Shown here piece by piece: positions 40,514-49,943 of a stretch of 64,000 nucleotides of DNA; positions within the stretch are counted from its first letter, which is position 1, and each line of letters starts with the position of its first letter. Under the pieces are notes generated by a model. The model saw nothing but the letters and a program-made list of their open reading frames with translations. It searched no databases and was not told where the DNA came from. The position numbers and the translations under genes were made by a program. The stretch covers positions 1,984,001 through 2,048,000 of the forward strand of contig OZ245061.1 of NCBI GenBank assembly GCA_965224755.1, given 5' to 3'. Origin of the DNA: Hellea sp965224755 (lineage in GTDB: Bacteria > Pseudomonadota > Alphaproteobacteria > Caulobacterales > Maricaulaceae).

Positions 40514-42736
40514 GTGTTGTCAGATATTTTCAAGAAAATTACCAGCATCGAAAACGATGATATGACGCCCGATGATGGGGAGGCTGTGAAGGCGTTAAAA
40601 TTGCGCCCGGCAAGTGCCCCCGATCCTCAAGGCCCCATTGACGATGACCCCATGCCAGACTTTATCACGCGCGAAACACCTGTGAAAAAATATGAAGATA
40701 TATTGGAAGAAAAAATATTGAGCGACATTCCCTCCGCAGAAGGAGCGGGCGGCTTTGTCCCCGCAGCCTTAGCCGTGACGGCCGGCGCCCCAACAGCCGA
40801 TATCCCGGCCCCGTCAACGCATTGGATGAAATGGGTCGGCATTGGCGCTGTCATCTTATGGCTCGGCGCGTCATTTGCCTATATGTATGGATTTTTTGAT
40901 TTGGGCCGAAAATGGGCAGACCTCACCCCTATCCAGATTGCGGGCCTCGTCTTGGCGGTTCTCTTCCCAGCAGTTCTACTAGGCCTTCTCTTTTACACCC
41001 TGCGCCAACTCTCCCGCTTCTCCCGCCAAGCCCATCTGCTCAGCCGCGCCGCCAATGCCCTGACCCAGCCCGACGATAGCACCGTCGCCAAAACCGCAAT
41101 CATGTCGCGCGCGATTAAAACCGAAGTCGATAGCGTCGATGCCCGTATTGACCAAGCCATTGCCCGCATGAGCACGCTCGAATCTGTTATCTCTGAACAA
41201 ACCGAAGGTCTTAGCGCGGCTACGGCGGCTTCGGCTCAAACCGCTGACGATATTGCCTCGCGCCTCTCGACACAAAGATTAGCGCTAGAAAATATTGCCA
41301 GCACATTTGATGTCCGTATGGCCACACTCTCTACCGCCCTGACCGATCATTCTGATAAGCTTGCGGAATCAACGCATATGGCCGAGCAAAAAATTCAAGA
41401 AGCCCGCATCAGCGTTGAAGGCGCGGCGGCCAAGATCAACTCGGCCTCGGAAATCGTGCGAGGCAATACGGTGGAAGCCGCCACGACGCTGACCCAAAGC
41501 CATGAAGAGATTGAAAATCTGGCCGAGATGATCCGCACGCGCTCGGCAGAACTCGACGAAGTTTACCGCAAACACGCACAAGACCTTACCTCTATGATCG
41601 AACACTTGCGCGACGAGCAGCAAAATCTTGGTCACTCCCTTGAAGAACGCCTGACAAAAATGCGCGACATGTCGCTCTCGGCCAAGGTCAGCGCCGAGAG
41701 CCTGACCGAAGCCAGCGAAGCCGGACGCCAGACCGTCGAAGCCTTGGCCGAAGCCACGCGGCTCACCGATACGGCGGTTAAGCAGCGCTTTGCCGATATG
41801 GAAGATATGGTTAAATTCTCCAGCGAGAAAGCCGAAAGCATCAGCGATAAAGCCACGCGCCGTGTGCAGGACAGCCTCGCCCAAACACGCAAGGAAATTG
41901 CCCGAATTGAAACCGATATGGCCGCTCTGCAAATGCGCTTGTCAAAGCCGCAACCGCTTGATCTGGAGGATCCCAAACAGCCCAAGCCAAAACGGCGCGG
42001 CCTGCTACGGTTCAAGCCGCTGGCAGAGGACTTTCCGCCCGTCGAGCCTCCGCGTTTTGAGCCTGCGCGATTAGAAATCGAGCCCCCGGAGTTACATCCT
42101 GCGCCCAATGCGACGACGGACATTCTTGAGGAAACAAAGAGCCATCTGGAAACGCTGGAATTGACAGATAACCAGGTAACGCGCGCTATTGTGCCAGAGA
42201 CCCTGCCCGAAACGGTAGCAGACATAAGTCCCGACAAAACTGACACTCTACGCCGCGCCGCGCCGGAAGAGGCGCCGCGTTCGCGGGGGCGTAAAAAGGA
42301 TAAATCTGGCTGGCACTGGCGCGATATGCTGGGCGGGATTGAGCGGCCTGACGAAACTAGCGCGATTGACGCCCTGACAGCCCCGGCGCCCCGCGAGGTC
42401 TCAGATAGCCGCATGATTGCGTCTCTCGCCGCGCTCGGCCTGACCCCGGCCGCCGTTGTTGATGATGGCTGCATCATAGAAGCGGCCAATACCCGCAAAG
42501 CCAAAGGCGCCATTGAAATGAGCCGAAGTGTGGCCAAGCGCATAGGCGATCCTGTGCGGCATCTGCACCGCGCTATGGAAGAAAACCCGGCTCTTAAAGC
42601 CGATGCAAGGGCCTATGCCGCGGAATATCAGGCCCGTATGAGCGTGATAGAGGGCAACCGCGAAGCCATCCGAACCAGCCTTGAGAGCGACGGAGGCCGC
42701 GCCTTCCTCCTCTGCGACGCCGCCCTGAACGGGTAG
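40514..42736 (+). CDS. Large coiled-coil membrane protein, TipN-like
   Basis: The 740-residue protein starts with GTG (AGGGA upstream). The N-terminal 100 residues are acidic and Pro rich. Two membrane segments lie at about 104-128 and 140-163. A long coiled coil (about 170-490) has Ala/Glu/Arg heptads with frequent Thr-Ala-Ser faces, followed by an acidic Pro-rich linker (about 500-610). A conserved-looking C-terminal domain ends 'GGRAFLLCDAALNG'. Two membrane helices plus a giant coiled coil is the architecture of TipN, the Caulobacter new-pole marker. Identity with TipN is an inference from architecture and composition. Confidence 0.62.
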   Translation: MLSDIFKKITSIENDDMTPDDGEAVKALKLRPASAPDPQGPIDDDPMPDFITRETPVKKYEDILEEKILSDIPSAEGAGGFVPAALAVTAGAPTADIPAPSTHWMKWVGIGAVILWLGASFAYMYGFFDLGRKWADLTPIQIAGLVLAVLFPAVLLGLLFYTLRQLSRFSRQAHLLSRAANALTQPDDSTVAKTAIMSRAIKTEVDSVDARIDQAIARMSTLESVISEQTEGLSAATAASAQTADDIASRLSTQRLALENIASTFDVRMATLSTALTDHSDKLAESTHMAEQKIQEARISVEGAAAKINSASEIVRGNTVEAATTLTQSHEEIENLAEMIRTRSAELDEVYRKHAQDLTSMIEHLRDEQQNLGHSLEERLTKMRDMSLSAKVSAESLTEASEAGRQTVEALAEATRLTDTAVKQRFADMEDMVKFSSEKAESISDKATRRVQDSLAQTRKEIARIETDMAALQMRLSKPQPLDLEDPKQPKPKRRGLLRFKPLAEDFPPVEPPRFEPARLEIEPPELHPAPNATTDILEETKSHLETLELTDNQVTRAIVPETLPETVADISPDKTDTLRRAAPEEAPRSRGRKKDKSGWHWRDMLGGIERPDETSAIDALTAPAPREVSDSRMIASLAALGLTPAAVVDDGCIIEAANTRKAKGAIEMSRSVAKRIGDPVRHLHRAMEENPALKADARAYAAEYQARMSVIEGNREAIRTSLESDGGRAFLLCDAALNG

Positions 42737-42763
42737 GCTTGTTGTGAAGCATTAGCCATTAAT

Positions 42764-42925
42764 TTGTCATCCCGGGCTGCTCAAATAAACACCTGTTCCC
42801 GGCACCCGCCTACGCGGGCATGAACGGAAAGAGCCGCAGGCTTATCCGGGACCTCCCCCCATATTCATTCCGGCACTCCAACGCAGGGAGATCCCGGATA
42901 TTTGCTTTGCAAATTCCGGGAGCAG
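42764..42925. repeat. Imperfect palindrome/interspersed element (family C-like, copy C3)
   Basis: It begins TTGTCATCCCGGGCTGCTC and ends GCAAATTCCGGGAGCAG, with internal pieces CCGGGACCTCC and GGAGATCCCGGATA that are complementary in part. It lies between the TipN-like gene and the terminator of the TonB receptor gene. It is more divergent than C2. Confidence 0.5.
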
Positions 42926-42944
42926 TTTGAGACCAACCGCCCAT

Positions 42945-42983
42945 AAAAAAACCGCCCTACCCAATTAAACGGGAAGGACGGCT
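42945..42983 (-). terminator. Rho-independent terminator of the TonB receptor gene
   Basis: On the minus strand the stem GCCGTCC...CCCG pairs with CGGG...GGGCGGT and is followed by TTTTTTT. It lies 25 bp after the receptor stop codon. Confidence 0.75.
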
Positions 42984-43007
42984 TATTACGTTTCGGAGGC
43001 GCTAGCC

Positions 43008-45671
43008 CTAGAAGTTAAGCTTCAACGTGCCGCCATATGTTGTCGGGCGGTTTGGATAACCATTGATTGTCGGCACCTGTCCGGCAAAGGACTGGATGAC
43101 GCCGGGGAAGATGGTTTGGAAACTCTCATCGCCCGTTAAATTACGGCCCCAAAAGCTAAGCTCGTAATTATCCTTCTGGAAGCCGAGAACCGCGCCGAGT
43201 TCATTGACTTGGCGCGTGATATCGAAGGGATCGATGATTTTTGTCGTGCCCTGATGTTGGAAATCAGCCCGGAGATAGGCATCAATATTTTCCATAACTT
43301 GGAAATCATAGGTTCCGGACACTGCAAAGCTAACTTTTGGAATACCCGCTGGGGTTTGCCCGGTCAGGTCACCGCCCGGCGCATTGGCATAAGAATCATA
43401 AACCGGATCCAAAATAGTCGCGCCAAAGGTCATACCAAAATTATCCGAAAGCCGTATGGCTGAATCAAGTTCGATACCTTTGGTCGATTGCTTCTCGGCA
43501 TTGGTAAAGACGAAAGCTGATCCAATAAAGCTATTGGTTTGGAAGTTTACGATTGATTGCTGGAATACAGCGACATTAATGAAGCCCCAATCGAATTTGG
43601 TTTTAATACCGAATTCATAAACCGTCGCTTCTTCAGGTTCAGACCTGCGCGTGCCGAAATTAGCCGCGCCGGGCGTAACCGCCGCGCCGTTAACAGTATT
43701 AAATGTGTAGTTATTCGGCAACAAACCTGCCCCCTGAAGCGCAAGCGCATCAGCAATAAGCGGACGAGAGTCGCGGCTGAGGTTCCAAGACGTGGATTTA
43801 TAGCCCGTTGCATAACTGGCATAGAGATTGACTTTATCGCCGGCGTCATAACCAAGACGGAAAGTATAATCCAGATTAGTATCTTTGGACGATCCACCCT
43901 CGACATTATTCGGGAAGCTTAAGAATTGCGGCTGGAATTGCAGAGCTTGTAAGCCGAGAAGTGGGTTATTCGGGCTGGCTGCAAGGGCTGCAGAACCCGC
44001 GGCAACCGCGCTTTGAAAACCGCCAAAAGCGGCTGAGCCCGGCACAAACATTCCCAGCGATGGTACAAAACACTGCGTTGTTGAGACTAAACCAACATTG
44101 GCGGCGCTAAAGGCTAAAGGATTGGCAAAAGGCGTTCCTGTTCCCGGATCAATACAGCTTTGCGAGAAAGCGCCAAAGTTTGCGGCCAAACCGCCTGTCG
44201 TTAAGATCGCGATACCCGTTGGGCCGGTAAGATCAATATTAGAGAAGAAGTCACCATTGACGGTGCTGCCTGTCACATCTTTGCGGTCTTCGAGATAGCT
44301 CAGGCCGATGGACGCCGTTAAGCGCTCTGTGACGTCATAATCGAAATTACCAAAGAGCGAAAAGGCTTTGTCTTTTTGCGTGAAGCTTTCGACCGTTGTC
44401 GTGTCGGCATTGAAGATAGCGCCTGTCGGGATGAGGCCTTGGCTTCCGGCTTCGAGATTGGCAAATGTACCCGGCACGCCTTGCCCGGCAAGAATGTCGA
44501 GATAGCTGCGCAGACCGGCTTCATATTCCAGCCCATTAACTGAGTCTACGTCCTCGTTAAAGTAATATCCGCCGAGCAGCCAGCTAAACGGCCCATCACC
44601 AGTGGATTGCAGACGCAGTTCCTGCGTGAATGTTTTGATATCATTATCAAAATTGGAGACAACGAGTTGAGCCGATGTGAAATCAATATCACCCCGGTTA
44701 GCAGATTCGTTTTGACGGTAAGATGTAATCGAGACCAAAGACATATTGCCGAGGTCATAATCCATATGCAGCGAGATGCCTTTGTCTTGAACCGTATTTT
44801 CAGGTGTCCCATCGCGGAAATCTCTGTAAGCAAAAGGATCTGCCGGGTCAGCAAGCTGACCGCCAACGGCGCGAATGATACCTGCTGTCGGGCCATTTTG
44901 AATATTGGTAACGTGGCAGCAAATTTCGTCAATTTCGCTATAATCTGCAATCACGCGAGCGCTGAACACATCATTGGGTTCAAATAATAATTGTCCGCGC
45001 AGGTTAAACCGGTTTCTGTCATTGACATCTGGCTGTCCGGCCACTGCGCCTTCGGCATAACCGTCAGCTTTGTTAAAACCGCCGGAGAGGCTGAACGCGG
45101 CTGTTTCGCCGATAGGGCCGGTGATGTCGGCTTTGCCGATGATGGTATTGTAATTGCCGTAAGAGGCCGAAGCACTGCCGCCAAATGTATATTGCGGTTT
45201 ACGCGTTACAATGCTGATAACGCCGGCAGAGGCGTTTTTACCAAATAGTGTGGACTGCGGCCCGCGCAGAACTTCAACTCGCTCAAGATTTGGCAAATCG
45301 CCAATTTGGGAGGCTGCGCGCGAGCGGTAAACACCGTCGACGAACACACCCACAGAAGGCTCAATACCGATATTATTCGCGCCGTTACCAAAACCGCGAA
45401 TGGTGAAGGTCGATTGGGCTGAATTCTGGTTAGTCGAGACCCGCAATGACGGGACAACAGCTTGCAAATCATTGATATCGTGGATTTGCGCTTTTTCGAT
45501 AACATTCGCAGAGGTCACGGTCACAGCAACAGGTGTTTCCTGCAATGTCTGTGTCCGTTTGGTCGCGGTCACGATGATTTCGTCTTCAGGGATATCCTGA
45601 GCAAAGGCGGGCGCGGCGATGCTGCCTGCTAAAATTGCGGATGAGCCGAGTAGAAGGATTTTCTTGAGCAT
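43008..45671 (-). CDS. TonB-dependent outer membrane receptor
   Basis: The 887-residue precursor has a Sec signal peptide (to about residue 24, AFAQD). A plug domain has the early 'DEIIVTATKRTQTLQETPVAVTV' segment, including a TonB-box-like EIIVTA, and 'VEVLRGPQSTLFGKNASAGVISIVTRKP'. A 22-stranded barrel follows and ends in an aromatic residue (LKLNF), as outer-membrane barrels do. This Caulobacterales/Sphingomonadales-type receptor is often for carbohydrates, siderophores or aromatic compounds; the ligand is unknown. It has no adjacent TonB, ExbB or inner-membrane transporter. Confidence 0.92.
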   Translation of the reverse strand: MLKKILLLGSSAILAGSIAAPAFAQDIPEDEIIVTATKRTQTLQETPVAVTVTSANVIEKAQIHDINDLQAVVPSLRVSTNQNSAQSTFTIRGFGNGANNIGIEPSVGVFVDGVYRSRAASQIGDLPNLERVEVLRGPQSTLFGKNASAGVISIVTRKPQYTFGGSASASYGNYNTIIGKADITGPIGETAAFSLSGGFNKADGYAEGAVAGQPDVNDRNRFNLRGQLLFEPNDVFSARVIADYSEIDEICCHVTNIQNGPTAGIIRAVGGQLADPADPFAYRDFRDGTPENTVQDKGISLHMDYDLGNMSLVSITSYRQNESANRGDIDFTSAQLVVSNFDNDIKTFTQELRLQSTGDGPFSWLLGGYYFNEDVDSVNGLEYEAGLRSYLDILAGQGVPGTFANLEAGSQGLIPTGAIFNADTTTVESFTQKDKAFSLFGNFDYDVTERLTASIGLSYLEDRKDVTGSTVNGDFFSNIDLTGPTGIAILTTGGLAANFGAFSQSCIDPGTGTPFANPLAFSAANVGLVSTTQCFVPSLGMFVPGSAAFGGFQSAVAAGSAALAASPNNPLLGLQALQFQPQFLSFPNNVEGGSSKDTNLDYTFRLGYDAGDKVNLYASYATGYKSTSWNLSRDSRPLIADALALQGAGLLPNNYTFNTVNGAAVTPGAANFGTRRSEPEEATVYEFGIKTKFDWGFINVAVFQQSIVNFQTNSFIGSAFVFTNAEKQSTKGIELDSAIRLSDNFGMTFGATILDPVYDSYANAPGGDLTGQTPAGIPKVSFAVSGTYDFQVMENIDAYLRADFQHQGTTKIIDPFDITRQVNELGAVLGFQKDNYELSFWGRNLTGDESFQTIFPGVIQSFAGQVPTINGYPNRPTTYGGTLKLNF

Positions 45672-45743
45672 GATGTCCCCATGTCGTTAAAGTGAGCTTT
45701 ATGCATTCTTGAATGAATGCTATTCCATATATATTGGCTACAG

Positions 45744-45757
45744 TGCAATTAGTTGCA
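45744..45757. promoter_or_regulatory. Small inverted repeat upstream of the TonB receptor
   Basis: TGCAA-TTAG-TTGCA, a perfect 5-bp palindrome with a 4-bp spacer, 73 bp upstream of the receptor start and 99 bp before the divergent RluD-type gene. It could be an operator, but such short palindromes arise by chance. Confidence 0.25.
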
Positions 45758-45855
45758 TATCAAGGAACATAACCATCTTTTTCGGGTTTTCAGGCAAGTG
45801 TGACCTTTTGGCCACAGACCAAAAACACCTTTGCATCAGCGCATAACCCGCTTAA

Positions 45856-46890
45856 ATGCTAGCCATGGACGGCACTTGGCATACTCAAACAGCAATAGCA
45901 GATGACGCCGGCATTCGCGTGGATAAATGGCTCGCGGGCTGGACGGAATTATCCCGCGCCCGGCTGCGCGTCTTAATCGAAAGCGGGCAAGTCCGCGCCG
46001 ATGGCGATATTATCAGCAGCGTCACCGCTAAAACCCGCGAAGGCGCCGAATATGCGGTCTTTGTCCCGCCGCCGGTGGACGACACGCCCATGCCCGAAAA
46101 TATCCCGCTGGATATCGTTTTCGAGGATGACCAGCTTATCATCGTCAACAAACCTGCGGGCATGACCGTTCATCCGGCCCCCGGCTCGCGCTCGGCGACT
46201 TTGGTCAATGCTCTGCTCCATCACTGTAAAGACAGCCTCTCGGGCATAGGCGGCGTCATGCGCCCTGGTATTGTCCACCGTATTGACAAAGATACATCGG
46301 GGCTTCTGGTCGTCGCCAAAACCGATATCGCCCATCGTTACCTGTCCAAGCAATTCGCCAAACATACGGTCGAGCGCGTCTATATCTGCCTCGCCCGCAG
46401 CGCCCCGAAACCGCGCCAAGGCCGGATTGAATCGCGTATCGCCCGCAGCGAAGCCGACCGCAAGAAACAGGCGGTTGTACGCGGCACATTCGGAGATATG
46501 GAGGCGAAAGAACATGGCCGCCACGCCGTGACAAATTACAAATTTATCAAAGGCTATGGCCAGCAACCGGGCGCAGCCTTGGGCACGCCGCAGATCAGCC
46601 GGATTGAATGCCGCCTAGAAACCGGCCGCACCCACCAAATCCGCGTCCACCTCGCCCATATCGGATGCCCCCTGCTCGGCGATCCACTTTACGGCAAACA
46701 GCGCGCCTTCTTAACCACAAAAAACCCCGGAGAGCTAGCCGTGCGGGATGCCATGGCCAATTTTAAACGCCAAGCTCTCCATGCGGCCAGCTTAGGATTC
46801 AAACACCCGATTACAAAAGAAATGATGTCGTTTGAAATGCCTTTGCCGGAGGATATGGCAGGGTTAGTGGCGGCATTGGAAGGGCTTTAG
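45856..46890 (+). CDS. rluD: RluD-type ribosomal large-subunit pseudouridine synthase
   Basis: The 344-residue protein has an N-terminal S4 RNA-binding domain ('RVDKWLAGWTELSRARLRVLI', residues 21-60 region) and a catalytic domain with Asp144 in 'VHRIDKDTSGLLVVAKT'. The later 'GRTHQIRVHLAHIGCPLLGDPLYG' is diagnostic of the RluA/RluD family. RluD modifies U1911, U1915 and U1917 of 23S helix 69 in E. coli. The substrate here is inferred. The ATG at 45865 (MDGTW) is a possible alternative start. It is divergent from the TonB receptor gene. Confidence 0.88.
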   Translation: MLAMDGTWHTQTAIADDAGIRVDKWLAGWTELSRARLRVLIESGQVRADGDIISSVTAKTREGAEYAVFVPPPVDDTPMPENIPLDIVFEDDQLIIVNKPAGMTVHPAPGSRSATLVNALLHHCKDSLSGIGGVMRPGIVHRIDKDTSGLLVVAKTDIAHRYLSKQFAKHTVERVYICLARSAPKPRQGRIESRIARSEADRKKQAVVRGTFGDMEAKEHGRHAVTNYKFIKGYGQQPGAALGTPQISRIECRLETGRTHQIRVHLAHIGCPLLGDPLYGKQRAFLTTKNPGELAVRDAMANFKRQALHAASLGFKHPITKEMMSFEMPLPEDMAGLVAALEGL

Positions 46891-46913
46891 CTCAAAGACT
46901 ATCGCCAACGGCA

Positions 46914-48170
46914 TTATTTAACGGCTTTAAGAAGCAGATTCCCACCGCCGTCTCTTTTCTTAGACGCATGACCCGTTATAGATGACCGCGCCGCATCCGA
47001 AGCGATCATAGATTGGCCGACGGTGACGCCGCCAATGGCCGCATAACGCTCGAGCTTTTGTTTTTGCACCATGTTGATTTTGCGGAGCGTATCCAAATCT
47101 TCGACGGCAGCGGTGAATTTGGCATTGAGGTTTTCATATTCAACTTTCGCCCGCGCCAGTGCCCGTGCATTGCGCTCAACTTCATCCGCCTTGCCGCGAA
47201 AGCGTGTTTCATTGCGGTCATTACGCTCGCGCTCTGTCTCAAGGCCATTGCGCAAGGTAACAATTTCTTCGTCAAAATGCTTGGACATATTATCCTTAAT
47301 GCGCACTTGCGTATTAAGCTGCTCAATCCGGCTTTTCAGCGCCAAGGTTTTGTCATCGCGGCGTTTTAGCGTATCTTCATAGACATTTTTCTGGGTCTTG
47401 AGGTCATATTTCGCATTTTCCAGCCCGCCGGAGGCTTCGAAGAATTTGGCTTTCATTTCGTTAAAATCAAGGCGCAAGTTTTTCAGTTCGACCGTTGAGA
47501 CATCGCTGGCCTTGGTTTTGGTATCCAGACGCGAGGAAAGCTCTTCGGTGCTTTTTTGAAGCTCCATTACGCGGTGATTTTGGCTCGATAGACTGCCGGC
47601 TTGTTGGGCCGTTTCGTCCTGTAGGTTCTGGTTATTCATTTCCAAGGTCGATATACGCTCGTCTTTCTGGCCGAGATGACCGGAGAGCGTTTCGATATCG
47701 CGGCTCTGTTTGATCAGCTTTTCGCGGTCACCGACTTCGCGATCTGTGCGCTGGGCAATATCGGCTTTGGCATTTTCGAGGTGCTGGCGCATGTCATTAT
47801 GCTGGCGTTCCAGATTGACAAGTTTGTTTTCCTGTTCCGACGCCCAATTTGTTTTTTGCTCAAGCTTTTTCTTCACGCCCTGCAAATCATTGCCGAGGCG
47901 AAGATTATGGGCTTCCAAACGCGTAACATGGCGCAAACCGGATTCCATTTTGGCGATGGTCTTGTTTAAAGCGACCATGCGCTTGGCCGACATCTGCTGC
48001 TGATCCGCACTGGCTTTAAGCTCGCCTACGATGAACTCGACCGACTCGCGAGCCTGATTGATGTCATCGCTGCTCGCCATTTTCCCGGTTAGGGCCGTTG
48101 ACGGCGCATAGATCGGCACTACCCCCCCAGCCAATTCAGAACTGGATTTTTCACGTTTAAAGATATTCAT
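46914..48170 (-). CDS. Coiled-coil protein, filament-like
   Basis: The 418-residue protein is nearly all coiled coil, with continuous heptads from about residue 45 to 370. It is flanked by a short N-terminal segment (MNIFKREKSSSELAGG) and a basic C-terminus ending in LLKAVK. It has no signal peptide, no membrane helix and no Cys. The layout (short head, long rod, short tail) and size are those of bacterial intermediate-filament-like proteins such as crescentin (about 430 residues in Caulobacter), but I cannot confirm sequence homology. Start at 48170 is supported by the strong GGGGGGACTT just upstream. Confidence 0.7.
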   Translation of the reverse strand: MNIFKREKSSSELAGGVVPIYAPSTALTGKMASSDDINQARESVEFIVGELKASADQQQMSAKRMVALNKTIAKMESGLRHVTRLEAHNLRLGNDLQGVKKKLEQKTNWASEQENKLVNLERQHNDMRQHLENAKADIAQRTDREVGDREKLIKQSRDIETLSGHLGQKDERISTLEMNNQNLQDETAQQAGSLSSQNHRVMELQKSTEELSSRLDTKTKASDVSTVELKNLRLDFNEMKAKFFEASGGLENAKYDLKTQKNVYEDTLKRRDDKTLALKSRIEQLNTQVRIKDNMSKHFDEEIVTLRNGLETERERNDRNETRFRGKADEVERNARALARAKVEYENLNAKFTAAVEDLDTLRKINMVQKQKLERYAAIGGVTVGQSMIASDAARSSITGHASKKRDGGGNLLLKAVK

Positions 48171-48350
48171 AAGTCCCCCCGGAAAGGTGTCCACGCTGTG
48201 ACCGCACGCCAACTCGCGCGAATCAATTAGGTTAACGATACATAAATGCCGGGTTGCAACAAGCGATAAGCAAGGTGCTAATCACCCTATTACGGACTGT
48301 TTTGGCCAATATCGTTACGAAAGCGATATGAATTTAAAGGCTGGGAGCGC

Positions 48351-49145
48351 TTAAACCGCAACTTTCCCTGCAATATGCGGATGAGCTTTATAGCCTAATA
48401 TCTTCACATCATCGGCGGTAAAGTCATAAAGATTGGTCACATCGGGGTTCAATTTAAGACGCGGCAGCGGCATCGGCTTGCGGCTGAGTTGTTCGCGGGC
48501 CTGCTCGAAATGATTACTATATATATGCGCGTCGCCAAATGTATGAACAAAATCCCCGACCTCCAGACCGCAAATTTGCGCCATCATATAGGTAAGCAGC
48601 GCATAGCTGGCGATATTAAACGGCACGCCGAGAAAAATATCGGCGCTGCGTTGATAAAGCTGGCAGGATAATTTGCCCTCAGAGACGAAAAACTGAAACA
48701 GGCAGTGACAAGGCGGCAGGGCCATCTCGTCTACATCTGCCGGGTTCCACGCGCTAACAATATGACGGCGGGAATAGGGATTGGATTTGATAGCTTCAAC
48801 AACCTTGGAAACTTGATCAATCACCAAACCATCCGGCCCTTCCCATCGCCGCCACTGCTTGCCGTAAACTGGGCCGAGATCGCCGTTTGCGTCTGCCCAA
48901 GCATCCCATATCTTGACGCCATTATCTTGAAGATATTTGATATTGGTATCCCCCGCGAGAAACCAAATCAGCTCATGCACGATAGATTTCTTGTGCAGCT
49001 TCTTGGTTGTCACCATCGGAAACCCGCCTGCGAGATCAAAGCGCATTTGATAGCCAAACACGCCGCGCGTCCCCGTTCCTGTCCGGTCAGAGCGGTCGGA
49101 GCCATTTTCCATCACATGGGAAAGAAGGTCGAGATATTGCTGCAT
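48351..49145 (-). CDS. thyA: Thymidylate synthase
   Basis: The 264-residue enzyme makes dTMP from dUMP with methylene-tetrahydrofolate. Catalytic Cys146 lies in PPCHCLFQFFV. The N-terminal 'DRSDRTGTGTRGVFGYQMRF' carries the phosphate-binding Arg, and the later 'YQRSADIFLGVPFNIASYALL' and 'HTFGDAHIYSNH' are invariant segments. Length equals E. coli ThyA (264). Confidence 0.97.
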   Translation of the reverse strand: MQQYLDLLSHVMENGSDRSDRTGTGTRGVFGYQMRFDLAGGFPMVTTKKLHKKSIVHELIWFLAGDTNIKYLQDNGVKIWDAWADANGDLGPVYGKQWRRWEGPDGLVIDQVSKVVEAIKSNPYSRRHIVSAWNPADVDEMALPPCHCLFQFFVSEGKLSCQLYQRSADIFLGVPFNIASYALLTYMMAQICGLEVGDFVHTFGDAHIYSNHFEQAREQLSRKPMPLPRLKLNPDVTNLYDFTADDVKILGYKAHPHIAGKVAV

Positions 49146-49219
49146 GCCGCATGTCTTAGCCGATTCTTGCCTGATTTAAAGTGTTAGACTACAATCAGAT
49201 CGTCAAAGAGGAGAATATA

Positions 49220-49408
49220 ATGGGAAAACCTATCTTAATTGCCATGGCCGCTGGCTTAGTCGTTGGACTTGTCGTCGGGGTGTTACTCAAAACCGTCCCG
49301 GTGATTGACGGTCTCATACCGGATAATCTGAATAGCCTGATAACGGGCGGCATCGCCGGCGGGGCCGCTGTGCTTGCCATAGGGCGCGGGAAAAAGCCGG
49401 ACGTTTAA
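49220..49408 (+). CDS. Small Gly-rich membrane protein
   Basis: This 62-residue protein has two hydrophobic stretches (about 4-22 and 39-53) rich in Gly, Ala, Val and Ile and a short basic tail (RGKKPDV). The good AGAGGAGA upstream fixes the start at 49220, rather than the open frame from 49181. No known family is recognised. It is close to and co-directional with the TM2 protein gene. Confidence 0.6.
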   Translation: MGKPILIAMAAGLVVGLVVGVLLKTVPVIDGLIPDNLNSLITGGIAGGAAVLAIGRGKKPDV

Positions 49409-49500
49409 AATCTAAAAACGACATTCTGGTCTTGAAATTTGCCCTCGGCCCTCCCACATAATTATTGTTAAACGATAAGTAACAAAAAGGGAGAAACTTC

Positions 49501-49824
49501 GTGGACAGACATGTATATGACAGGAACCTCATGGAAATGGCGGCGTCACTGCCCGAAGAGGCTCGCGGCAAATTCATTAATATCATCCAGCGAGAAACGC
49601 AAAACCCGGTCGAGTTACTCGGCTGGAATATGTGGCTGGGTATTTTCGGAGTTGACCGCTTCGTCGTCGGCGATATCGGCCTCGGCGTTTTAAAATTGCT
49701 AACGCTGGGCGGGCTTGGCATCTGGCAAATCGTCGATTGTTTCCTCATCGGCAACCGCACCCGCGAAAAAAACTTCGAAAAAGTCCTCGACATATACGAC
49801 TTCGTCAAAGGCGAGGCCGCTTAA
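49501..49824 (+). CDS. TM2 domain-containing protein
   Basis: The 107-residue protein starts with GTG (AAGGGAGAAAC upstream). The N-terminal 35 residues are soluble and acidic, followed by two transmembrane helices with the TM2 pattern: 'WLGIFGVDRFVVGDIGLGVLKLLTLGG', then 'GIWQIVDCFLIG'. The D-R-F motif between the helices is the hallmark. TM2 proteins are poorly understood; several bacterial ones are small accessory membrane proteins. Confidence 0.85.
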   Translation: MDRHVYDRNLMEMAASLPEEARGKFINIIQRETQNPVELLGWNMWLGIFGVDRFVVGDIGLGVLKLLTLGGLGIWQIVDCFLIGNRTREKNFEKVLDIYDFVKGEAA

Positions 49825-49943
49825 AGCTGCTCCATCGAAAAATCTGTGACCTGTGATTTCGGTCACAGACTGCAAAATGCACAATTCCATATAGTTTCTC
49901 CATGCCATCGCAATCTCGCGACGGGGCGTAAATGGAGGACAAA

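Noticed and set aside
40993..42543. Several minus-strand frames (up to 303 residues) opposite the TipN-like gene
   Set aside because: They have no start signals and no family; the plus-strand coiled coil has consistent heptads and membrane helices.
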